Shown in pieces: positions 5,945-11,713 of a stretch of DNA of 11,713 nucleotides. Each line of letters opens with the position of its first letter. Positions within the stretch are counted from its first letter, which is position 1. The stretch spans positions 1,249,450-1,261,162 of the forward strand of contig MU646322.1 of assembly GCA_026770585.1 (NCBI GenBank). Reading direction: 5' to 3'. The notes beneath the pieces were generated by a model that saw only the letters and a program-made list of their open reading frames with translations, did no database searches and was not told the origin of the DNA. The DNA comes from Baffinella frigidus (Eukaryota > Cryptophyceae > Cryptomonadales > Baffinellaceae). The position numbers were made by a program, and so were the translations under genes.

Positions 5945-6170
5945 CCGCGTTGCGTTTTGGGTTTTGGATCTGGGGATTTGGGGTGTGGGGGTTGTGGTGT
6001 GGGGTTTGGGGTTTGGAGTTTGGGGGTTGGAATTTGGGGTGTGGGATGTGGGGTTTGGGGTTTGGGGTTTGAAGTGCATGGTTGGGGTTTGGGGGTTGAA
6101 GTGCATGATTGAGGTTTGGGGGTTGAAGTGCATGGTTGGGGGTTGGGGGTTGGGGGTTGAAGAGCATAGG
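5945..6170 (+). repeat. G-rich telomere-like tract with a 27-bp sub-repeat
   Basis: The tract is dense in GGGGTTT, GGGTGTG and GGGGGTT words, a degenerate relative of the telomere heptamer with the G-rich strand on plus. Within it, TGAAGTGCATG repeats every 27 bases (6070, 6097, 6124), then a weaker TGAAGAGCAT at 6158. Many four-G-run windows could form quadruplexes. Confidence 0.85.
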
Positions 6171-6210
6171 GTGTCCTGCGCCCCCCTACGCCCCAGTGCT
6201 GTGCTCTACC

Positions 6211-6263
6211 CTGCACTGTCGGGGTCTGTCAGGGTCTGTCAGGGTCTGTCCGGGTCTGTCAGG
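6211..6263 (+). repeat. 10-bp tandem repeat, about five units
   Basis: GGGTCTGTCA-type units run from 6222 with single-base variants, after a related CTGCACTGTC. A single CTGTCAGGGTC stands at about 5857 in the parallel block. Confidence 0.85.
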
Positions 6264-6308
6264 ATCGACCCCTCATCCACCGCATCCGTACCCCCCCCCC
6301 CCTTCACA

Positions 6309-6453
6309 CCTGGGGCGTGGGTCAGGTCACTTAATTGACCTAGGCCCCAGGGGGGTCACCTCGCCCAACAAAGAAACCCTCGACCCGAGGGCTCAGGCTC
6401 CAGACTCGGTGTGGGTACTCCATACGCGGGTGCTTCATGCGCATGGAGTACCC
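6309..6453. other. Three local hairpins
   Basis: CCTGGGGC (6309-6316) pairs with GCCCCAGG (6344-6351), with an inner AGGTCA/TGACCT stem (6324-6329 with 6336-6341). CCCTCG-ACC-CGAGGG lies at 6377-6391. GGGTACTCCAT (6413-6423) pairs perfectly with ATGGAGTACCC (6443-6453). No T-run or gene context suggests transcription terminators. Confidence 0.7.
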
Positions 6454-6555
6454 TGATGGGGCAGGCGCTACAAGTCGGTTGTACCAGGAGTTGTTGGGGT
6501 TGTACCGCGTACAATATTAGTAGGGGGAGGCGGCGGGGAATGAACCCTCCCACAC

Positions 6556-6590
6556 ACCCGCGCACCTGTGGCCCCACCGCGCTTCGCGGG
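6556..6590. repeat. ACCCGCGCACCTGT repeat, copy 1 of 3
   Basis: ACCCGCGCACCTGT, then CACCGCGCTTCG, is shared with 6949-6985 (CACCGCTGCGATTCG) and 7324-7360 (one change, CAGCTGT). The spacings, 393 and 375 bp, are similar, suggesting a larger ancestral unit of just under 400 bp. Confidence 0.75.
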
Positions 6591-6609
6591 AGAAGCGACC
6601 CTGCGGTGT

Positions 6610-6775
6610 TCATAGGCTAACGGCCTGAGAATGGGGTAGTTAGGCATACGGCATTGCCGAGGACCTCCTACCGTAGGCCGAGGGATCCTAGGACCAAAAA
6701 GTCTCGGCCTACGGTAGGAGGTCCTAGGCAATGCCGTATGCCTAACTACCCCATTTTCAGGCCGTTACCCTATGA
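6610..6775. mobile_element. Complete fold-back (MITE-like) element, family F1, copy c
   Basis: Arms 6611-6682 and 6703-6774 are inverted complements with 3 mismatches in 72 by eye; the loop is only 20 bases, and the terminal T/A pair extends the stem by one. The ends read TCATAGG and CCTATGA. GTGT lies immediately outside both ends (6606-6609 and 6776-6779), a possible but low-complexity 4-bp target duplication. It is related to 1702-1847 and 5460-5532. High arm identity implies either recent amplification or arm homogenisation. It encodes nothing recognisable. Confidence 0.9.
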
Positions 6776-7280
6776 GTGTGCAGTGAAGCTCTCTCCCTGT
6801 CCCACTCAGCGCCGCCATCAAGTCCCGTTCGTGACCCCTTTCGCACCCCACACCGCTGCAGCATCATCCCAGGGGGGTGCCACCATCCCCAACAGAGATA
6901 CCCCTACACCCTCAACCCCAACCCCTAACCCCCCCCCCCCTCCCTCACACCCGCGCACCTGTCGCACCGCTGCGATTCGAAGGGGGAGGCTGCTCACCCC
7001 TACGCCTCAGTGCTGCGCTCTACCCTCCTCTGCACTTCCAGGTGGATAAGCCGACGAGAAACCGCGTGGCCCTACACACCAAACCCACGCAGGTTGTCCT
7101 CGGGGTTGTTGAGAGAAAATACGGTTTGTGGATGAACCCCATAACCTGTGGTTTCTGATACTCATAACCTGTAGCTTAGCTAGGGTGGTGATTTGCCAGG
7201 CGTTTTTATGGCCCGCGCAGGTTGCGGGCTCGGTGTTTCGGGCCTGGGATGTTGGCTGCGTCTGACGGCCCTGGTGTCCA
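6776..7280. other. Non-coding segment with C-rich and short repeats
   Basis: It contains C-rich telomere-like words (CTCAACCCCAACCCCTAACC) running into a 12-base C run (6929-6940), the second ACCCGCGCACCTGT repeat (6949-6985), a weak copy of the CAGTGCT block (6994-7040) and CATAACCTGT twice (near 7140 and 7166). No gene was seen. Confidence 0.6.
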
Positions 7281-7323
7281 ACAGAGGACCCCCAAACCCT
7301 CAACCCCACACCCTAAACACCAA
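7281..7323 (-). repeat. Short C-rich telomere-like tract
   Basis: CCCAAACCCTCAACCCC then CACCCTAAACACC is degenerate telomere-like sequence in C-rich orientation. It faces the G-rich array starting at 7412 across the third ACCCGCGCA repeat (7324-7360), so the pair forms a loose inverted arrangement. Confidence 0.75.
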
Positions 7324-7411
7324 ACCCGCGCAGCTGTCGCCCCACCGCGCTTCGAAGGGGATGGCTGTCCGGCCGCTGCCCCTGGAGTCGTGCCTCCTGG
7401 TGGTGGCGATG

Positions 7412-7730
7412 CAGGGTTGAGGGTTTGGGGTTTGGGGGTTTGGGTGTGGGGTTTGGGGTTTGGGGTTTGGGGTTTGGGGTGTGGGGTGTGGGGCGTGGGG
7501 TGTGGGGTGTAGGGTTTAGGGTTTAGGGTGCAGGGTGTAGGGTGTAGGGTGTAGGGTGTAGGGTTTAGGGTTTAGGGTTTAGGGTTTAGGGGCTGGAGGC
7601 AGTTTAGGGTTTAGGGTTTAGGGTTTTGGGTTTAGGGTTCATGGTTTATGGTTCAGAGTTTAGGGTTTAGGGTTCAGGGTTCAGGGTTCAGGGTTTAGGG
7701 TTCAGGGTGTAGGGTTCAGGGTTCAGGGTC
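7412..7730 (+). repeat. Telomere-like array with ordered variants
   Basis: Variants come in blocks: GGGTTTG and GGGTGTG (about 7412-7510), GGGTGTA and GGGTTTA (7510-7590), an interruption GGCTGGAGGCA near 7590-7602, then GGGTTTA and GGGTTCA mixed to 7730. The G-rich strand is on plus, as at 1-240 and 11515-11713. The block structure looks like amplified degenerate repeats and not freshly added telomerase product. Confidence 0.9.
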
Positions 7731-8280
7731 GACCTCCTGGCGGCGGGGCTTGCTTCCGCGGGGTCTCGGTGTGCTGGGGCCGGATCCCGCTCACTGCACA
7801 CGCGACTCAAGTGAGACAAGGTGGATGTCCAGGTGCTTGACCCTGCTCTCGTGCGATTCGCTGTTGCAGAGGCAGATACACGCAGCATTGTCTTCGAAGA
7901 TCGGCGTGGGAACGGACTGAGGCAGATCCAGAACCCTCACTCCCCCACCCTCCAATATGTGTTAGACCAGTTTGTCGAACCCTAACTCTTCCACTCTCCA
8001 ATCTCCACCCCATGCCCCACACGGGCAGATTCCGCTCACTGCACATGAGAGGCAGGTCAGAACCCTAGACGCAGGTCAGAAAACACGAGACGCAGAAACG
8101 CAGGTCACAACACGACACACGAGACGCAGGTCAGAACTTTAACCCCCCCACCCTCCAATCTCCACCCCACACCCCACACGGGCGGATTCCGCTCACTGCA
8201 CACACGACGCGTGTTTAGGTTACCTGAGTTGCGCCGGGTGACGCGCTGAGAACCATACACCCTTACTCATAAACGATAAA
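7731..8280. repeat. Non-coding segment with direct repeats (CTCCAATCTCC...CACTGCACA)
   Basis: CTCCAATCTCCACCCCA...CCCCACACGGGC(A/G)GATTCCGCTCACTGCACA occurs at 7996-8045 and 8153-8202, offset 157. A third partial copy (CCGCTCACTGCACACGCGAC) ends near 7806. Between the two, GCAGGTCA occurs at 8052, 8071, 8100 and 8126, and ACACGAGACGCAG at 8083 and 8117. No gene was seen. Confidence 0.8.
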
Positions 8281-8483
8281 TGGTGAACGCTAAACCGGGA
8301 GAAGCCGCTTCATTCACCAACAGAGCGACACACCCACTTAGCAGCCACCGGGGGCTTCACGGATACAGTCCATCTAAACGATGTGTACAAGAATCTTATC
8401 CATTGCCCTGGAACTTCACCGGAATTTCACATAGAATTCAAGGTGAAAACTTAAAAGGTCTTCGCTCGCTACTAAGTGGTACA
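8281..8483. other. Segment with no recognised feature
   Basis: This part is mostly unique in the window and of moderate base composition. An ATG-initiated frame opens at 8280 and continues into the fold-back and the repeat array to 9023 (247 residues). It shows no recognisable domain, and most of its length translates repeats, so I do not call a gene. Confidence 0.4.
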
Positions 8484-8580
8484 GCGATTTTCTCATCTGT
8501 TAATAATGAAACAATGGCAAACGTTGACGACGCTGGTACCACACCATCAACGTTTGCGTGGCCAACAGATGAGAAAAGCG
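8484..8580. mobile_element. Small fold-back element F5
   Basis: TTTTCTCATCTGTT (8488-8501) pairs perfectly with AACAGATGAGAAAA (8564-8577). GCAAACGTTGA (8517-8527) pairs with TCAACGTTTGC (8547-8557). The centre is the palindrome TGGTACCA (8534-8541). The left arm has about 9 unpaired extra bases (8502-8516 against 8558-8563). It abuts the AT-rich array starting at 8590. Confidence 0.8.
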
Positions 8581-8589
8581 CTCTAGCGA

Positions 8590-9330
8590 TTCGATCATAT
8601 ACGAACAGCTATTCGACCATATACGAACGCACCGTCAGGCTGCGGGAAACGCCGGATGTTGGCCCGCGCGTCCCCACGCAAAAACGTCATTGCAGGGCAT
8701 ATATAGCTATTCGATCAGATATCATAGCTATTCGATCATATATCATAGTTATCCGATCACATTCGATCGTATATTATAGCTGCTCGATCACATTCGATCA
8801 TATACGAAGCTTTTCGCCCATATACGAACGCAATGTCAGGACATACGGACGTACCGTCAGGCTGTGGGAAGTGGCGGATGCGGCTATTCTCCCGCGCGGT
8901 CCCGCGCAACAACGTCCCCCCGTCGGCGTCCACAAAACTAACCAATCGATCATATACGAACGCCATATACGAGAAAAAAAATACGTTCGTATATTATCTA
9001 CACGTTCGTATATTATCGAATAGTGTTGTGTTTCGCACCGTCGGGCTGCGGGAAGAGTTGGATGCGGCTATTCGCCCGCGCAGTCCCGCGCAAGAAAGTC
9101 CCCGGCAACACCTTCCGAACAAATAGCTATTTGTTCATATATTGTAGCTATTCGATCATATACCATCATATACGAAGCTATTCGCCCATATACGAACGCT
9201 ATTCGATCATATACGAAAAGCTATCATACACGAATCATATGGAAACGCACCGTCGGGCTGTGGGAAGAGTTGGATGCGGCTGTTGGCCCGCGCAGTCCCG
9301 CGCAAGAAAGTCCCCGGCAACCCCTTCTCG
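8590..9330. repeat. Alternating array: AT-rich TATACGAA blocks and four GC-rich modules
   Basis: AT-rich blocks carry TTCGATCATATACGAA exactly at 8590, 8793 and 9202, variants at 8612, 8813, 8945 and 9181, and two inverted boxes (TTCGTATA at 8986 and 9005). Between them lie four GC-rich modules of about 75 bp starting CG(C/T)ACCGTC(A/G)GGCTG at 8629, 8850, 9034 and 9246 and running to CCCGCG and GTCCCC. Module spacing is 221, 184 and 212 bp. The first module is the most divergent; the last two are almost the same. Frames through the array are repeat translations. Confidence 0.9.
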
Positions 9331-10030
9331 CCCCCCTCCTTCTGCAAACAAAGGGGTTCAGGGTTTAGGGGTTAGGGGGTTATTGGGGCTTGGAATGCGC
9401 CAACTTCCGATCGGAACGGTCCCCTGCAGTAACGTTCCCGGCGTTTAGAGGGGTAGGGGCTGGGAATGCTAGGGGGTTAGGGGTTAGGGGTTGGGACTTC
9501 CTCGGTCTGCAACCTCTGCAAACGAGGGGGTTCAGGGTATAAGGTTTAGAGGGCGAGGGGCTGGGAATACTGGGGGGTTATTGGGGCTTGGAATGCGCCA
9601 ACTTCCGAACGGAACGGTCCCCTGCAGTAACGTCCCCGGCAACACCTCACTCCCCTCCTGCGAACGAACAAGAGGGTTCAGGGTTTAGGGCTTAAGGGGT
9701 TATTGGGGCTTGGAATGCGCCCTCTTCTGCCCGGAACGGTCCCGCGGAAAAACGTCCCCGGCAACACCTCGCCCCCCTCCTTCTGCGAACGAAAATGCAA
9801 AAACCCACTTCCGACGGTCAAAACCCCACTTCCGCCCTCTTCCGAACGGAACGGTCCCCTGCAGTAACGTCCCCGGCAACACCTCACTCCCCTCCTTCTG
9901 CGAACGAAGGGGTTCAGGGTTTAGGGTGTATGTGGTTCGGGGTTGGGAATGCGCCCTCTTCCGCCCGGAACGGTCCCGCGCAAAAACGTCCCCGGTAACA
10001 CCTCGGCCTCCTCCTTCTGCGAACAAAAAA
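9331..10030. repeat. ~122-bp tandem array with embedded telomere-like DNA
   Basis: TTGGGGCTTGGAATGCGCC starts units at 9383, 9581 and 9703, with a variant at 9939 and a headless unit near 9829. Each continues CGGAACGGTCCC(C/G), AACGTCCCCGGCAACACCTC and CTCCTTCTGCGAACGAA. GGGTTCAGGGTTTAGGG-type telomere-like sequence joins most units. The CCCGCGCAA...GTCCCCGGCAACACC part is clearly related to the GC-rich modules of the preceding array, so one family grades into the other. Confidence 0.85.
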
Positions 10031-10039
10031 TGCATTCAG

Positions 10040-10260
10040 AACACTCCTCGATTTCAGGGTAATCAGCATATGCGGAATGCAGAGGCGTTCACCGGACCAC
10101 TCCTCGATTTCAGGTAAGTGGCATCTACGGCCCTTTCACTGTTGTTTTTGCAGGGTCTTCTCACCGTCGTTGTTTTTGACCATTTTGTTGTCAGGGCTTT
10201 TCACTGATGTTTTTGACCTTTTGACCAGTTTGTCGTCCGGGGGGGTCTACAGGCCCAAGC
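10040..10260. repeat. 58-bp direct repeat and short GTTTTTGAC repeats
   Basis: CACTCCTCGATTTCAG occurs at about 10041 and 10098. Downstream, TTTCAC-TGTTGTTTTTG, CTCACCGTCGTTGTTTTTGAC and TTTTCACTGATGTTTTTGAC repeat three times in about 85 bp. CAG/GTAAGT at 10111-10119 and TTTTTGCAG at 10145-10153 resemble splice sites bounding 40 bp, but the donor lies inside a repeated word and there is no exon evidence. Confidence 0.65.
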
Positions 10261-10429
10261 AACCCGATTATACAACGTTTTGTACCACGGTGTTGTAAAA
10301 GTGTACCGCGACCCCGAGTGTACAATCGACTAGTAGCGGATTTGAGTACGGGTCGGGCCGGCACCTCAGGAGGTGTCCTCGGCTTATCGTCGCTGAAGAG
10401 GAGAAGCGATTCACCAGACTGAGGCGAGG
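10261..10429. other. Non-coding spacer
   Basis: TTGTACCACGGTGTTGT...GTGTACCGCG...TGTACAATC (10279-10326) loosely resembles 6479-6516. A CACCTC/GAGGTG dyad lies near 10362. Nothing else was recognised. Confidence 0.4.
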
Positions 10430-10730
10430 CCGGCGAGCCCCCCCCCACCTGCACCGATTTAAGTTGACAGTTTGCATGGGTGTTGACTTTAAAAATTCGA
10501 ACATTATTTTCACGGGTGTTGACTTTGAACAAACTCTCCCCCCTAGCAGTGAAGTGACTCGTGCGCTTGCTACCCAGCAATCCGGCGATGTCCCTCCCAC
10601 CTGCACCGCGCAAGTCGGGTTGGTTCGCGGACTATTCTTAAGTTGACATGCCAGGTGCGTGGTACAAATCCGTCAACTTTGGAGCGAGGTCGGTGATGGC
10701 TCGCCCGCCTGCACCGCGCAAGGTCCGTAA
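10430..10730. repeat. CCACCTGCACCG repeats with the second AAGTTGAC dyad
   Basis: C(A/G)CCTGCACCG occurs near 10446, 10599 and 10707; the last two continue with CGCAAG. GGGTGTTGACTTT occurs at about 10478 and 10515. The dyad AAGTTGAC (10640-10647) and GTCAACTT (10672-10679), with a 24-base spacer, is the distant partner of 2776-2830. No gene was seen. Confidence 0.75.
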
Positions 10731-10921
10731 AGTGGCTCACCCGTGTAAAGTTGTTTTTCCTGGTGGGTGTGAACGTTTCAAAACACAACTTGATTCTGGT
10801 GTAAAACTTTCAAAATGCCGCTTCAACCCAGCGCTCCGATCAACTCAAGCGTCCCACTCGAGGCTGAAAGAGGGAGTATTTTAAATGTGGGTTTGTTAAA
10901 TTTAGTACCAGTCACGGGCAG

Positions 10922-10967
10922 GTTTGGTCACGTATCTGGGGGAATTCCCCCAGATACGTGACCAAAC
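10922..10967. repeat. Perfect 46-bp palindrome
   Basis: Each 23-base half is the exact complement of the other: GTTTGGTCACGTATCTGGGG then GAA, centred on GAATTC at 10944/10945. Pairing stops at 10921/10968. The outer 13 bases, TACGTGACCAAAC, also occur at 1137-1149 and 1229-1241. With no loop, this is a strong cruciform candidate or a possible assembly fold-over. Confidence 0.95.
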
Positions 10968-11388
10968 GCCCCTGTTTGTGTAAAATTTACAACACATATC
11001 TTTTTTTTCTTCACTTTTAAAAGAATCCCTGTTTTAAAATAGTCACACTTCTAGCCTCGAGTGGTCACCGCGGGCCCACCTCAGGACGCCAGAGTGGAGG
11101 AGGGGGTAAATCAGGCAAAACCCGCGCCAGGAAGCGATTTTGGACTTTTGAAAACCACTGCCCTAAGGAGGAATCGACTTTTGACGACCCCTTCCAAGCC
11201 TCTGGCGTGGAAGGACCTTGGAGTTAGTGAAAAATCAAGGCTCGACCAAAGCGCACGAGTCACGTTTCCACAAGGGCGTGGTTCAACTAGGCAGAACCCA
11301 CTTTGAAAGCTGTGTTTCGAAAAGTTTCCACCGAAATTGTTCGCACCAAATGAGAAATGAACTGACCCAAAATGTGAAGGAAAAAAAT
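10968..11388. other. Non-coding segment, A+T-richer
   Basis: This is the interior of the inverted-repeat segment. It includes a T-rich stretch near 10999-11010 and A-rich DNA near 11377-11405. Frames on both strands are under about 100 codons and show no recognisable domain. No gene is called. Confidence 0.5.
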
Positions 11389-11514
11389 CCACCAGGAAAA
11401 AACAACTGTACACGTGTGAGCGACTTTACGGACCTTGCGCGGCGAATGGTGATTCAGAGATATCCTCCCAATCTCCTGCGTCTGCGCACAAAGACATTCG
11501 TTAAGGCTCATAGG

Positions 11515-11713
11515 CTTTGGGCTTTGGGATTTGGGGTTTGGGGTTTGGGGTTTGGGGTTCAGGGTTTCGGGTGTCGGGTTTCGGGTTCCGGGTTCCGGGT
11601 TCCGGGTTCCGGGTTCCGGGTTCCGGGTTCCGGGTTCCGGGTTTCGGTTTTCGGTTTCTGGTGTCGGGTTTCGGGTTCCGGGTTCCGGGTTCCGGGTTCC
11701 GGGTTCCGGGTTC
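11515..11713 (+). repeat. Telomere-like array shifting to GGGTTCC
   Basis: GGGTTTG/GGGGTTT units (11520-11560) give way to GGGTTTC and then eight uninterrupted GGGTTCC units (11583-11638). A short degenerate stretch (11639-11672) follows, then five more GGGTTCC units and a partial one to the window end. Heptamer length is kept while two positions change. Such a homogeneous variant block suggests local amplification of a mutated telomere repeat. Confidence 0.9.

Larger units (their letters stand above)
5657..6310. repeat. C-rich repeat family with long C runs
   Basis: CATC followed by C-rich sequence and CCTTCACACCTG recurs at about 5671-5697, 5761-5787, 5919-5941 and 6281-6311. CCTCATCCACC precedes two of them (5657 and 6271). 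A second family, built on GCGCCCCCCTA...CAGTGCT...CCCTGCACTGTC, lies at 5824-5866 and 6178-6220, with a weaker copy at 6994-7040. Homopolymer C runs of 10 and 12 bases lie at 5897-5906 and 6291-6302. No gene was seen. Confidence 0.8.
10714..11442. mobile_element. ~730-bp segment bounded by 54-bp inverted repeats
   Basis: CCGCGCAAGGTCCGTAAAGT followed by GCTCAC, CGTGTA, AGTTGTTTTTCCTGGTGG at 10714-10765 matches the complement of 11389-11442 with few differences. The ends are at matched positions, as expected for terminal inverted repeats. The interior has no recognisable gene; it holds a perfect 46-bp palindrome and AT-rich DNA. It may be a non-autonomous DNA element or simply inverted copies of a local repeat. 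No target duplication was established. Confidence 0.65.

Noticed and set aside
5802-6338. Long frame rich in VWGLGFGVWG repeats
   Set aside because: It is a direct translation of the GGGGTTT-type low-complexity tract; the opposite strand gives an equally long PKPQTPNP repeat frame.
6413-6453. Hairpin as a transcription terminator
   Set aside because: There is no adjacent gene or T tract, and the sequence setting is eukaryotic.
8980-9020. A true loxP site
   Set aside because: Only the TATACGAA-type half-arm matches; the arm length and 8-bp spacer geometry of loxP are not met.
8280-9023. 247-codon open frame on the plus strand
   Set aside because: The first third has no recognisable domain, and the rest translates the F5 fold-back and the AT/GC repeat array. 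Frame and content change between repeat units, so selection on a protein is unlikely.
8590-9240. Spaced repeats as a CRISPR array
   Set aside because: Repeat and spacer lengths vary, the spacers are themselves repeats, no cas genes are present, and the surroundings are eukaryotic telomere-like DNA.

Overview
This window looks like non-coding nuclear DNA from the subtelomere, or a subtelomere-like interstitial region, of a eukaryote with a TTTAGGG-type telomere. That repeat type occurs in plants and green algae, dinoflagellates, apicomplexans and chromerids, oomycetes and several other algae. I cannot name the species. CpG is plentiful and base composition swings between GC-rich and AT-rich blocks, which fits an algal or protist genome better than a typical land plant. 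I found no convincing protein-coding gene, tRNA or rRNA. The open frames are short, overlap on both strands and translate repeats.

Layout: (1) 1-240 is a TTTAGGG/TTCAGGG array, followed by a compound inverted repeat that includes telomeric repeats (162-475). (2) 480-1930 holds short tandem repeats, competing hairpins and a first fold-back element (1702-1847). (3) 2050-4625 is a run of direct-repeat families (units of about 75, 237, 140, 190-213 and 273 bp), with two further fold-backs (2169-2283 and 3082-3205) lying inside repeat units. (4) 4531-5640 has more direct repeats, a fold-back with a strong central palindrome (4888-5016), a ~105-bp tandem family and a solo fold-back arm (5460-5532). 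(5) 5657-7730 alternates C-rich repeats, G-rich telomere-like DNA and a near-perfect 166-bp fold-back (6610-6775), ending in a long telomere-like array. (6) 7731-8580 has local direct repeats and a small fold-back. (7) 8590-9330 alternates AT-rich blocks carrying TATACGAA boxes with four GC-rich modules of ~75 bp. This grades into a ~122-bp tandem array with embedded telomere-like DNA (9340-10030). (8) 10040-11445 holds small repeats, a dyad element also present at 2776-2830, a perfect 46-bp palindrome and a 54-bp inverted repeat. (9) 11515-11713 is a heptamer array drifting from GGGTTTG to GGGTTCC.

No genes act together here. The main logic is structural: at least five non-autonomous fold-back (MITE-like) sequences, some lodged in tandem repeats, set between telomere-like tracts. 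All the long telomere-like tracts run G-rich strand left to right, so if this is a real subtelomere the chromosome end should lie to the right, not at base 1. Two caveats apply: identities were estimated by eye, and palindromes and repeats of this density are prone to misassembly.
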